64,000 bases of DNA from Liquorilactobacillus cacaonum DSM 21116 (lineage in GTDB: Bacteria; Bacillota; Bacilli; Lactobacillales; Lactobacillaceae), in assembly GCF_001436735.1 (NCBI RefSeq), contig NZ_AYZE01000008.1, positions 62,001-126,000 on the forward strand. The letters run 5' to 3'. Under the pieces are notes generated by a model, which made no database searches, was not told the DNA's origin, and worked only from the letters and a program-made list of their open reading frames with translations. Positions 1 to 8,507 of the stretch are shown here, one piece after another. A program made the position numbers and the translations under genes. The stretch's first letter is position 1. Each line of letters opens with the position of its first letter.

Positions 1-197
1 CCTTGCGCTTCTTTTGTTAACATATCTGTCTGAACATTATGTGCTTTACTTAAAGATTCATTAGACTTTGCCAAAAAGTCTTTGGCACCTTCAAAGTCAC
101 CTTGCTTAGCCGCATTGATTGCTTGTACCGCAAAGCCTTTAGCGTTGCCGCCTTCCATAATGAGTCCCATAATTACTTCCATATTTTCAGAATTCAT
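1..197 (-). CDS. PTS lactose/cellobiose-family IIA component (partial, cut by window edge)
   Basis: This is the N-terminal 65 residues of a small helical PTS IIA protein of the lactose/cellobiose family. Such proteins accept phosphate from HPr and pass it to IIB in the cytoplasm. The visible part starts MNSENMEVIM and contains the family's AHNVQT segment near residue 52. The phosphorylated histidine (in an HxQDH motif about 25 residues later) lies beyond the window. The ATG at 197 follows a GGTAAGGAA ribosome site and is 5 bp after the IIB stop, so it is the last visible gene of the operon that begins at 3366. A second full-length homologue is at 48949-49278. Confidence 0.85.
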   Translation of the reverse strand, partial: MNSENMEVIMGLIMEGGNAKGFAVQAINAAKQGDFEGAKDFLAKSNESLSKAHNVQTDMLTKEAQ

Positions 198-202
198 TTT
201 CC

Positions 203-523
203 TTACCTCGACATTAATTCTTCAGCAAATTTTAGGACATTTTCACCATTCATCATTCCATAATCTGCCATGTTAATGACATCCATTGGAACTCCAGCAC
301 TATCTGCCTTTTTTTGGACCGTGTCTTTCATATAAGCAACTTGTGGCCCAAGTAGAAGTACATCTGGTGTATTTGTTTTAAATTCTTGATCAATATCTGC
401 AGTTGACTTTGCAAAAATTTCGTAATCTTTCCCTTTTTCTTTCGCAGCTGCCTGCATCTTTGAAACCAGTAAAGATGTTGACATTCCTGCTGAGCATGCA
501 AGCATAATTATTTTTTCTGCCAT
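203..523 (-). CDS. PTS cellobiose/beta-glucoside-family IIB component
   Basis: This 106-residue cytoplasmic PTS IIB protein takes phosphate from IIA onto a cysteine and gives it to the sugar crossing the membrane through IIC. The phospho-acceptor loop CSAGMSTS begins at Cys10, as in CelA/LicB-type IIB proteins, and the length is normal. It lies between IIC and IIA in one operon (24 bp after IIC, 5 bp before IIA). The neighbouring 6-phospho-beta-glucosidase indicates a beta-glucoside such as cellobiose, but the exact sugar cannot be read from the sequence. Confidence 0.9.
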   Translation of the reverse strand: MAEKIIMLACSAGMSTSLLVSKMQAAAKEKGKDYEIFAKSTADIDQEFKTNTPDVLLLGPQVAYMKDTVQKKADSAGVPMDVINMADYGMMNGENVLKFAEELMSR

Positions 524-547
524 TTCTAATCATCCACCTTTTATTTT

Positions 548-1984
548 TTATTTACCTTTTGCTGCTTTTTCTTGTTCTTGTGCCAACAAATAGTTATCGT
601 ATTTCTTAGCAAATGGGAAGTAAATCCCTGTTGACATTACGAGTACGATTGCTTGCCAAATTGCCATTTTCCAACCGCCAATTAAGAATCCAGAAATAAT
701 TGGTGGTGTCGTCCAAGGTGCTGCAACACCATTTAATGGTGGTACAATTCCAAAGTAAATCACCAAATATGTTGTCAAAGCAACAATAACTGGTGTTAAG
801 AAAAATGGAATTGCCAAAAATGGATTCATAACAAGTGGCAAACCAAACAAAAACGGTTCATTAATATTAAACAAAGCCGGAATAAATTCAATTTTACCAA
901 TTGACTTCAACTGCACAGACTTTGCAGCATAAAGTGTAAAAATTACAAGCCCAATTGTAATTCCTGAACCTGTCAGATTAATAAAGTTATTATAAAACTC
1001 GTTGGTAACAATGTGAGCACCGTTAGCTAATGAAAGTTGATTATGTTGATACAAGTTAGCATTATCAAATGTATTTGGAATCAAAAGCCCACTTGTAATA
1101 GCACCCATAATTAATCCACCATGTACACCAAAGAACCAGAAGAAAGGAACTAAGAAAGCAATTATTAAAGCTCCACCAAGTGAATCTGACAAGCCCTGCA
1201 ATGGTGCTTGTAATAACTTGTAGATTAGTTGTAAAAGATCCGTACTCATTACACCCTTAAAGAATGCATAGATTAACATTGAAACTGTCAAAATGACACC
1301 CGCTGGAATCATTGCGGTAAATTGATTTGCAACATTTGCTGGAACCTGTTCTGGAAGTGTGATTTTCCAACCCGCTCTCATCATCGCTGAATATGACCAA
1401 CCAACAAGAATACCAATGATAATCGCTGCAATCATTCCTTGTCCACCTAACCAAGTATTATTAATAACACCAGTTACTGGGGAGGTTAAATATGTCTGAA
1501 CCACATGAGGTAATTTATCAATTTGCTGACTTAACTTTGCACCAGAGTAAACAACATTTCCTGCTACGTCTGTAATTCCAGTACCTGATTTCCCCATTGC
1601 ACCTACTAGAGGATTATCAACTTGGAGGAATTGCAATAATAAAAATGAAGACAGTGATGTTAACCCAGCTGGTAATGCTTCATAGCCTTCATTTCTTACA
1701 TATACATAGGCGATGCCGACCGCTGCCCAAATTGAAATAAATCCAAATGATGTTGTATATGCCTGTGAGAAAAAGGCTGACCATCCCGAAGCCTTTAAGG
1801 CACTCGCAACTGCTGGGATCGGAATATTCGATAAAATTAAGAAAATTGATCCAATTATGATAAATGGTAGTGCATAAACCATTCCATCCTTTAAGGCGGT
1901 TATCGGTTTTGTATTAACAAATTTCATTATTGGAGGAAGAACTTTTTTGTTTATAAAATCCCCAAAGTTATTGCTTTTTGCCAT
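548..1984 (-). CDS. PTS cellobiose/beta-glucoside-family IIC permease
   Basis: This 478-residue membrane protein is the sugar-translocating IIC subunit of a lactose/cellobiose-type PTS (CelB/LicC family). It has about ten hydrophobic segments. The conserved region NEPFLFGLP lies about two thirds along and is typical of this family's substrate site. The long segment around residues 125-180 (LVGAMGKSGTG onward) is polar and may be an extracytoplasmic or insertion loop. Its ATG overlaps the TAA of the upstream GH1 gene by one base (TAATG), indicating translational coupling. It is likely expressed with GH1, IIB and IIA from the promoter at 3423-3451. Confidence 0.92.
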   Translation of the reverse strand: MAKSNNFGDFINKKVLPPIMKFVNTKPITALKDGMVYALPFIIIGSIFLILSNIPIPAVASALKASGWSAFFSQAYTTSFGFISIWAAVGIAYVYVRNEGYEALPAGLTSLSSFLLLQFLQVDNPLVGAMGKSGTGITDVAGNVVYSGAKLSQQIDKLPHVVQTYLTSPVTGVINNTWLGGQGMIAAIIIGILVGWSYSAMMRAGWKITLPEQVPANVANQFTAMIPAGVILTVSMLIYAFFKGVMSTDLLQLIYKLLQAPLQGLSDSLGGALIIAFLVPFFWFFGVHGGLIMGAITSGLLIPNTFDNANLYQHNQLSLANGAHIVTNEFYNNFINLTGSGITIGLVIFTLYAAKSVQLKSIGKIEFIPALFNINEPFLFGLPLVMNPFLAIPFFLTPVIVALTTYLVIYFGIVPPLNGVAAPWTTPPIISGFLIGGWKMAIWQAIVLVMSTGIYFPFAKKYDNYLLAQEQEKAAKGK

Positions 1985-3366
1985 TATAATTCATCTCCAT
2001 TTTTTTCAAGAATTGACTTAAACCAATAAAACGACTTTTTTGGAACTCTTTGTAAATCTTTTAAATCGTGATTTGTTCTATTAACATAAACAGCCCCATA
2101 TCTTTTTTCCATATCACCATGCGAGCTAGGAATATCAATTAATCCCCAAGCCAAATACCCAAGAACCTTCGCTCCATCAATAAACATTGCATCTTTTAGA
2201 GCTTTAATATGCTTTTCATGGTACTTAATACGAGTATCATCTTCTATCTGATGGATACCATCCCAATGCTCACGTAATCCAATTCCATTTTCAATTGGAA
2301 AAACTGGTAAATGATAACGATTATATATCTTTGTTATTACATCTCTAAATCCCAATGGATCAATCGTCCAGTTCCATTCATTCGCATCTAAAAATCGATT
2401 CATCTCCCCACCAAATTTAAGATATTCATTTGGCGAGACATTATTAGGTATCTTATCAGCATTCACTACATCACTTCGATAGTAACTAAAAGCTAAAAAG
2501 TCTGCATGCATCTTCGAAATAATTGCCATATCATTTTTTTGGAAATCGCTATCAATTTTTTCAGTAGCGATAAAGTGCATCACTTCATTTGAGTAGTGAC
2601 CAAATGCAAATGCATCATATAAATTGTTATTCATAAATTCTTGGATTTTCCGAGCTGCTAAAACATCCTTAGGTTTTGAAGTTGCAGGATAAACTTCTTC
2701 ATATGCTAACATTCCACCAAGTAAAAGTTCTGGATAATTCGCATGAATATACTCGTCAACTTTTGCATGCGCTAACATTGTATGGTGCAAAATCTGATAC
2801 ATCTCAGAAAGAGTTTTTTCACCTTTTAAATATCCCGAGATTCTAAATGCTTCCTCTTGAAAATAAAGATTATGTTCATTGAATGTTATCCAATATTTAA
2901 CTTTCCCTGCAAATCTATCAATTACTTCTTTTGCAAATCGGAAGAAATCAGAAACTACCTTTCTAGATACGAAACCGTTTTCTTTTTTTGATAAATTCAA
3001 TGGCATATCGAAGTGATATAAACAAATCATCGGAGTAATGCCACGAGCTATCATAGCATCAATCAAATTTTCATAATAAGCAAAACCTTCCTCATTAAAT
3101 GCACCATCACCAGTTGGATTACATCGTGACCATGAAATTTGAATACGATACATATTTAGATTCATTTCTTTCATTAAATCTAAATCTTCTTCATATCTAT
3201 GGTACTCATCAATCGCAACTTTCCAATCACTTGAATCTGGTGTAGCTTCGCGAATATCATAGACTGAATTTCCTTTACCATCAATGTCCCAAGCTCCTTC
3301 AGTTTGCATGCTAGAAACTGAATTTCCCCAGAAAAAATTTTCTGGCATTTTTCGCTTATCCGGCAA
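1984..3366 (-). CDS. GH1 6-phospho-beta-glucosidase
   Basis: This 460-residue family 1 glycoside hydrolase should split the 6-phospho-beta-glucoside delivered by the adjacent PTS into glucose-6-phosphate and an aglycone or glucose. The acid/base glutamate is E164 in TFNEHN and the nucleophile is E359 in PIENG. S414, K421 and Y423 reproduce the spacing of the Ser-Lys-Tyr phosphate-binding triad known from LacG, which supports a 6-phospho substrate. The start is read as TTG at 3366, 10 bases after AAGGAG; the next ATG (3348) is too far from that site. It is the first gene of the operon and sits directly behind a strong promoter with a cre-like box. Confidence 0.92.
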   Translation of the reverse strand: MPDKRKMPENFFWGNSVSSMQTEGAWDIDGKGNSVYDIREATPDSSDWKVAIDEYHRYEEDLDLMKEMNLNMYRIQISWSRCNPTGDGAFNEEGFAYYENLIDAMIARGITPMICLYHFDMPLNLSKKENGFVSRKVVSDFFRFAKEVIDRFAGKVKYWITFNEHNLYFQEEAFRISGYLKGEKTLSEMYQILHHTMLAHAKVDEYIHANYPELLLGGMLAYEEVYPATSKPKDVLAARKIQEFMNNNLYDAFAFGHYSNEVMHFIATEKIDSDFQKNDMAIISKMHADFLAFSYYRSDVVNADKIPNNVSPNEYLKFGGEMNRFLDANEWNWTIDPLGFRDVITKIYNRYHLPVFPIENGIGLREHWDGIHQIEDDTRIKYHEKHIKALKDAMFIDGAKVLGYLAWGLIDIPSSHGDMEKRYGAVYVNRTNHDLKDLQRVPKKSFYWFKSILEKNGDEL

Positions 3367-3390
3367 CTTTGACCATCTCCTTTAATTTAA

Positions 3391-3405
3391 GTTAAACGCT
3401 TTCAA
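3391..3405 (-). promoter_or_regulatory. cre-like CcpA site of beta-glucoside PTS operon
   Basis: On the minus strand the sequence is TTGAAAGCGTTTAAC. It matches the relaxed cre consensus (WTGNAANCGNWNNCW) except near its 3' end. It lies about 20 bases downstream of the -10 box, between the promoter and the ribosome site. That position would suit CcpA repression by roadblock or occlusion. Confidence 0.6.
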
Positions 3406-3422
3406 TTCCTAGGAACAAATCG

Positions 3423-3451
3423 AGTATAGTCCCAGTCTTTATAAATGTCAA
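3423..3451 (-). promoter_or_regulatory. Sigma-A promoter of beta-glucoside PTS operon
   Basis: Minus-strand -35 TTGACA (3446-3451) and -10 TATACT (3423-3428) are separated by exactly 17 bases. This is close to the consensus for the housekeeping sigma factor. It drives the GH1-IIC-IIB-IIA operon. Confidence 0.85.
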
Positions 3452-3459
3452 TATTTATT

Positions 3460-3485
3460 TTATCAAAAGTATAGTCTTTTGATAA
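3460..3485. promoter_or_regulatory. 10-bp perfect inverted repeat next to the -35 box
   Basis: TTATCAAAAG (3460-3469) and CTTTTGATAA (3476-3485) are perfect reverse complements around a 6-base spacer. The repeat ends 8 bases upstream of the -35 box of the beta-glucoside operon. A further half-site, ATTTGATAAC, follows at about 3496. The position fits a binding site for an activator or repressor, but no regulator gene is adjacent in this window. Confidence 0.6.
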
Positions 3486-3576
3486 AGAAAAGCATTTGAT
3501 AACTTTTAGGAATGTTATTTCCTATCAATCATCTGCAAATTATAATATTTTTCACTATTAAATTACATTTAGCAAT

Positions 3577-3614
3577 AAAAAAGACTGGGTCAGAAGTTAG
3601 CTTTTGACCCAATC
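3577..3614 (-). terminator. Rho-independent terminator after nucleoside hydrolase
   Basis: A stem of GATTGGGTCA against TGACCCAGTC (one mismatch) is followed on the minus strand by six T residues. It ends the purine salvage operon. The apex of the hairpin is nearly identical to the hairpin at 20633-20668. Confidence 0.85.
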
Positions 3615-3635
3615 CCACACTCCAATATTAAGTTT

Positions 3636-4568
3636 TTAACGCAAGCTCTCATTAATCATCTGCAACTTGCTAAGCAACCACTCTGAAAACATTGCAACAT
3701 CAATATCTATAGCCACTTTAGCATTTGGCTTTTTCCCTAAATAGTTTTTAAAATCCATAAGTGAAGCCCCTGCTGTAAATTTGCCACTCGTCTCTATCTC
3801 AATATAAGTTTTATCAAAAGTAAACAATTCAGGCTTTTCTAAAATAGCAATTGCTAAAGCGTCATAGATTCGTAAACCAGTTTTTAAACTTCCACCACGG
3901 TAGTGAGAAAACAATGAATATAACATCTCGCCAACCATTCCTAAATCTTTGATTTTATTACTTAAATCTGGTGTCACTTTTGCTTTTTGACCAACCTCTA
4001 ATGGCGCTAAATAAATATCGACACCACTTTCAAAAACAATTTTTGCCGCTTCCGGATCAGCTGCAAAATTAAATTCAGACAAAACACCATAATTGCCTCG
4101 GCCAATTGCCCCGCCCATCAAAACAAATCTCTCAATCTTACTAATGTCTTCAGGATATTGACGAATAAACATTGCATAATCAGTTAAAGGACCAATTCCC
4201 ACCAACGTGACTGGTTGACGACTTTCTCTAATTGTTTCATGAATTCTAGTTGTTGCCAGTCCATCAATTGCCAAATCATAGTTAATCATTGGAAAATTAA
4301 ATCCATCAAGTCCGGTTTCACCATGAATTTCACTCGCACTAATTGGTTCATTCAAAATTGGACGACTTGCTCCTTTTACAATTTTAATTTGCTTTTTCAG
4401 AAAAGTAGTTAGTTTGAGAGCATTTTTAAATGTATTTTCAAGTGATACATTGCCTGCCAGTGTACTAATAAGTTTGACATCATATTGCTCCGAAAAAAGA
4501 GCCAATGTTAATGCCACCGCATCATCGATTCCTGGATCCGTATCAATTATTATGGGTTTTTTTGCCAT
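3636..4568 (-). CDS. Inosine-uridine preferring nucleoside hydrolase family
   Basis: This 310-residue cytoplasmic enzyme hydrolyses the N-glycosidic bond of ribonucleosides to ribose and free base (RihA/B/C, IU-NH family). The calcium-binding signature DTDPGIDDA begins at D9, and a second conserved aspartate lies in IYDALAIAI near residue 240. The ATG at 4568 is chosen because GGAG lies 9 bases before it; an in-frame TTG at 4577 abuts the ribosome site. It is last in the cluster after adenine deaminase, with a partial terminator between them. The base preference (purine or pyrimidine) cannot be told from sequence, although the context favours purine nucleosides. Confidence 0.88.
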   Translation of the reverse strand: MAKKPIIIDTDPGIDDAVALTLALFSEQYDVKLISTLAGNVSLENTFKNALKLTTFLKKQIKIVKGASRPILNEPISASEIHGETGLDGFNFPMINYDLAIDGLATTRIHETIRESRQPVTLVGIGPLTDYAMFIRQYPEDISKIERFVLMGGAIGRGNYGVLSEFNFAADPEAAKIVFESGVDIYLAPLEVGQKAKVTPDLSNKIKDLGMVGEMLYSLFSHYRGGSLKTGLRIYDALAIAILEKPELFTFDKTYIEIETSGKFTAGASLMDFKNYLGKKPNAKVAIDIDVAMFSEWLLSKLQMINESLR

Positions 4569-4593
4569 TTCATTCAACTCCTATAAAAAATAT

Positions 4594-4632
4594 AAAAAGC
4601 CCACCCCACAAAATTTTGGAGGGAGCTTTTTT
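4594..4632 (-). terminator. Terminator-like hairpin between ade and nucleoside hydrolase
   Basis: AAAAGCTCCCTCC pairs with GGGGTGGGCTTTT on the minus strand (some G-U pairs and one mismatch), followed by a T-rich stretch. It may partly end ade transcription and lower expression of the downstream hydrolase gene. Confidence 0.65.
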
Positions 4633-4660
4633 ATTGCCTATTAATAACGTTATAGAGTAT

Positions 4661-6361
4661 TTATTTTTTTTCAAACAATGGAACTCGTGTTTGAGTTTTA
4701 ACATCAAACAATCCTTTATCAGACATCTTTAATGCAGGTGATACAAGCAATGAAAGTGTTGAAAATGACATAATCTCATTGGTATTTTTATATCCCAATA
4801 TTCGCATTTCATTTCTAACCGTTGCAAGAGTAGCACCAAGTATCTCAATTGGCTCTTCACTAACAACCCCACCAATTGGGAGTGGGACATTTGCAACAAT
4901 TTCTTCATTACGAGCTACAACAAAACCACCTTGTTCATCGATAATTTTATTTTGTGCAACAACCATATCCTTTAATTTAGTTCCCATTACCATAAGGTTG
5001 TGATGATCATGTGCCCACGTTGCAGCAATTGCCCCCGCATGAGTAATCGCATTTTTGACAAACCCAAAAGTCAATTCACCACTATTACCATATCTTTCTT
5101 GTATCACAAGTAAAGCAACTCCAGCATTTTGCCATTGAACCTGATAGTTTTTTACTTCCATAGGAATTTTTTCTTTACTAGTAAAAGTCCCAACTTCACT
5201 AATTCTAATAACGTTTGCCGTTATCGTTCCATTTTTCACGTCAGTTACTATTTCTAAATCAGTAATTCCTAATTTATTTGCTTGCACTGAGTTAGACAAC
5301 TCATTACTAAATACATTTTTTATCTTTGATTCACTTTCAAAATCTTTAATAGCCACTCCAGATTTATAAACTGCATTAATGGTAAAATCATCCAGTGTGT
5401 CTAATACAATAAAATCTGCAACTCTTCCCGGTGCAATTGCACCTCTATCCCAAAGTCCCATTCTTCTTGCTGGCGTATATGAAGAAATATAAACTGCATC
5501 CGCTGGAGACATTCCAAAATTAATAGCCATTTTTACAAGTTCATTGAGATGCCCATATCGCAAATCGTCTGCCATCACATCGTCAGTAACTAAAGCAACA
5601 TGTTCAAATAAGTTATTAGCAATGATTGCCTGAATAATATCCCTACTCATCGACTTACGCTGGATTTGAATAAACATTCCATTGCTAACTTTTTCAAGTA
5701 GTGATTCAACCGTCTGCTGAGTATGGTCAGAAGTTACTCCACTATAAATAAATTTTGCCAAATCTTCACCCAAATATTTTGGACTATGACCTTCAATTGG
5801 CATTGTTGGCCGTTTCTTTCGACAAATTGCAATTAACTTTCTGATCAATGAGTCAGGTTCTGATGTTAAACCTTTAAAGTTCATTGCCTCGCCCAAACAG
5901 ATAATCTTGCTATCATCTAATAGCTCTTCAACTTCTTTTTCCGCAATAATTCCACCAGTGGTTTCTAATTGTGGATTAGTTGACGGAACAGATGATGGAA
6001 TCGCATAAAAGACATCAATAAGAGAAGGTAGATCCATATATTCTTTAAGCCCTTTAATTCCAGCAACATTAGCTATTTCATGTGCATCAGCAATGACAGT
6101 AGTAGTCCCAAATTTTGCAACTGCTTTCCCAAATTCTGTTGGTGTGGTCATTGAACTTTCAATGTGCATATGTGAATCCACTAACCCCGGAACTAAATAT
6201 TTCCCATCTAAATTAATAACTCTTTTTGCTTCAATTCCTGACAAATCTTGGCCAATCCAATAAAACTTTCCGTTTAAAATACTAACATTACGTTTTTGGA
6301 AATGTCGAAGATAGCTATTATACACTGATGCATTTTCTACTAATAAGTCAACCTTCGTCAT
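4661..6361 (-). CDS. ade: Adenine deaminase
   Basis: This 566-residue metal-dependent amidohydrolase converts adenine to hypoxanthine and ammonia. The metal-binding HMHIES motif follows the PGLVDS strand (around residues 58-68), and GHSP and TDD motifs follow further on, all typical of Ade/AdeC. The length is close to the roughly 580 residues of characterised enzymes. ATG 6361 has AAGGAAAA 7 bases upstream. It lies 29 bp after an ABC transporter substrate-binding gene and upstream of a nucleoside hydrolase, so the cluster can release bases from nucleosides and deaminate adenine. Confidence 0.93.
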   Translation of the reverse strand: MTKVDLLVENASVYNSYLRHFQKRNVSILNGKFYWIGQDLSGIEAKRVINLDGKYLVPGLVDSHMHIESSMTTPTEFGKAVAKFGTTTVIADAHEIANVAGIKGLKEYMDLPSLIDVFYAIPSSVPSTNPQLETTGGIIAEKEVEELLDDSKIICLGEAMNFKGLTSEPDSLIRKLIAICRKKRPTMPIEGHSPKYLGEDLAKFIYSGVTSDHTQQTVESLLEKVSNGMFIQIQRKSMSRDIIQAIIANNLFEHVALVTDDVMADDLRYGHLNELVKMAINFGMSPADAVYISSYTPARRMGLWDRGAIAPGRVADFIVLDTLDDFTINAVYKSGVAIKDFESESKIKNVFSNELSNSVQANKLGITDLEIVTDVKNGTITANVIRISEVGTFTSKEKIPMEVKNYQVQWQNAGVALLVIQERYGNSGELTFGFVKNAITHAGAIAATWAHDHHNLMVMGTKLKDMVVAQNKIIDEQGGFVVARNEEIVANVPLPIGGVVSEEPIEILGATLATVRNEMRILGYKNTNEIMSFSTLSLLVSPALKMSDKGLFDVKTQTRVPLFEKK

Positions 6362-6390
6362 TAAAATTTTCCTTTCTAAAGTTAATCAAA

Positions 6391-7437
6391 CTAATCATTC
6401 ATTATGCTATTCCACTTAGTAATCCATTTAGCTAAATGTGAATTTACGTAACTAAAGTCGATTGTCTTAGCACGCTTGGCAATTGCACCATAGGTCTTAT
6501 ATTCAGATTCTTTCTTTGTCAATTTAACTTTAGTGTTTACAGGTGCATTGTTAAGTGAATTCAACCCTGCAACTTTCTTTTGTGCTGCTTTGCTTATTCT
6601 GTAGTCAATGTACTTATATGCTGCTGTGGTATTCTTTGAACCTTTTACGATCGAAACAGTATCATAATTAGCATACGTTCCTGATTTTGGTACAAAATAT
6701 TTAAGTCCTGTATTTGAGCTCTTAACCATTTGAACAGCATAATCACCAACAACAGCAACATCTATTTCGCCTGTTTTAAACATATTTGTTAAATCTGATG
6801 ACTGTGTATATGTCTTTACTACATTTGGTTTCAATGACTTAATTGCTTTAAAGGCAGCATTTCCTCCATCTTTTGTGACACTTGTCTTAGCATAATCACC
6901 AGCAATATAAAGCATTGCTGGACCAAATGTAGTTGTCATATCAGGAATTGCAATCTTATTTCTTAGCTTTTTGCTCCAAAGTTGATTCCAAGAAGTAATT
7001 TTAACTTTCTTTGGGTTATAAATAATTCCAACACTATTAACAGTATAAGGAACACTGTTAGTTTCTTTGGCTAATTTTTGTTCTGAACTTGATAAATACT
7101 TGAAGTTTTTCAATTTTCCTGTATTTAATTTTGTAAATAGATTTTTCTTTTTCCCGGATAATGCATTATTTTGTGAAAGTTCAATAACATCAACCCCACT
7201 ATTTGTGTTATGTTCAATTTGTGTAAAACGTTGGGCACTATCACCAAATTGTGTCTTGGTTTTGATACCAGTTACCTTTGTGAAGGGATTCAAAATATCA
7301 CTTGTCATTTGCTTTGTTGATAATCCAAACGTTGACACTGTAATTTGTTTAGCATCGGCTTTCACATTGCCAATTGCCAAAGCTCCCGCAAAAATCAAAC
7401 CTGCTGCTAATATTTTTAATTTTCTACTTTTTCTCAT
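6391..7437 (-). CDS. ABC transporter substrate-binding protein, PotD/iron-type family
   Basis: This 348-residue exported binding protein has a classic signal peptide (basic RKSRKLK start, hydrophobic stretch, then a KADA-like cleavage region). There is no lipobox cysteine, which is unusual for a Gram-positive binding protein. The mature part resembles the PotD/Fe-binding class of periplasmic-type receptors, with conserved stretches such as SVPYTVNSVGIIYNP and YANYDTVSIVKGS. It is cotranscribed with two permeases and an ATPase and followed by adenine deaminase. The ligand is unknown; a nucleobase, nucleoside or polyamine are all possible. Confidence 0.8.
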   Translation of the reverse strand: MRKSRKLKILAAGLIFAGALAIGNVKADAKQITVSTFGLSTKQMTSDILNPFTKVTGIKTKTQFGDSAQRFTQIEHNTNSGVDVIELSQNNALSGKKKNLFTKLNTGKLKNFKYLSSSEQKLAKETNSVPYTVNSVGIIYNPKKVKITSWNQLWSKKLRNKIAIPDMTTTFGPAMLYIAGDYAKTSVTKDGGNAAFKAIKSLKPNVVKTYTQSSDLTNMFKTGEIDVAVVGDYAVQMVKSSNTGLKYFVPKSGTYANYDTVSIVKGSKNTTAAYKYIDYRISKAAQKKVAGLNSLNNAPVNTKVKLTKKESEYKTYGAIAKRAKTIDFSYVNSHLAKWITKWNSIMND

Positions 7438-7458
7438 TTTATTTTCTCCTTTAAGTTT

Positions 7459-8496
7459 CTAATTTTCTAATGGTAACAAATTTTTTACTGCCAATTCCAA
7501 AATTACATCTTCATCTCTTGAAAGCACGTCATGTTCGAAATCATCAACCTTCAAAACTCCCAGAGAAGTTTTTACAGTATACCGATATGAATTTCCCAAA
7601 TAGGTTCGATTAATAATTCGTCCCTTCACAACATTTTCGCTATCATTAGCGGTTTCAATGATTTTTATCTGTCTTGGTCGAATTGTAAGATATCTTGTAT
7701 TTTCCTTAGCTTGTGCTGCAAGTTTGATGTTACTTTCGGTAAGATATGCTTCACCATCGTAACCAACGACCTTAATGAAATTTTCAAAACCAATAAACTT
7801 TGCAACAAATAACGTCTTAGGTTCTTGATAAATTGCTTGAGGCGTATCAAATTGCTCAACTCTGCCTCTATTCATTACTGCGACCTTATCAGAAATTGCA
7901 AAACATTCTTCCTGATCATGTGTTACAAAGATTGCTGTCATTTTCAATTCCTGTTGCAATCTCCTTATTTCTTCACGCATCTCAACTCTTAATTTTGCAT
8001 CCAAGTTACTTAGTGGTTCATCTAGTAAAAGAACTTGCGGATTAATAACCAAGGCCCTTGCTAAGGAAACACGTTGTTGTTGTCCACCCGATAATTCAGC
8101 TGGAAAACGTTTTGCTAAATCACTAAGTCCCGTCACTGACAAGACATTTTCAACTTTTTCCTGTATTTGTTTTTTATCTAATTTACGCATTTTCAAACCA
8201 AATGCTACATTATTAAAAACACTCAGATGAGGAAAAAGCGCATAACTTTGAAAAACCATCCCAAATTCGCGTTTATGAACCGGTAAATTGCTAATATTTT
8301 TTTCACCAACAATAATTTCACCATCGGTTTGTTTTAGGAGCCCTGCAATAATTCGTAAAGTTGTTGTCTTGCCACACCCACTTGGGCCAAGGATAGAAAC
8401 AAGCTCTCCATCCTGAATGCTTAATGATAAATCTTCCAAAATTTTATTTTTACCATCATATGACATCGATAAATTTTTAACTTCTAGTTTAGCCAC
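7459..8496 (-). CDS. ABC transporter ATP-binding protein (PotA-like)
   Basis: This 345-residue cytoplasmic ATPase powers the adjacent two-permease importer. The Walker A motif GPSGCGKTT is near residue 37, the signature SGGQQQRV near 137, Walker B LLLDEP near 157 and the switch histidine in VTHDQEE. A C-terminal extension of about 100 residues looks like the TOBE regulatory domain of the PotA/MalK/FbpC group. The spacing is 11 bp to the upstream permease and 21 bp to the binding protein. A separate, complete PotA is at 36784, so this one probably serves a different substrate. Confidence 0.88.
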   Translation of the reverse strand: MAKLEVKNLSMSYDGKNKILEDLSLSIQDGELVSILGPSGCGKTTTLRIIAGLLKQTDGEIIVGEKNISNLPVHKREFGMVFQSYALFPHLSVFNNVAFGLKMRKLDKKQIQEKVENVLSVTGLSDLAKRFPAELSGGQQQRVSLARALVINPQVLLLDEPLSNLDAKLRVEMREEIRRLQQELKMTAIFVTHDQEECFAISDKVAVMNRGRVEQFDTPQAIYQEPKTLFVAKFIGFENFIKVVGYDGEAYLTESNIKLAAQAKENTRYLTIRPRQIKIIETANDSENVVKGRIINRTYLGNSYRYTVKTSLGVLKVDDFEHDVLSRDEDVILELAVKNLLPLEN

Positions 8497-8507
8497 AATC
8501 TTCTCTC

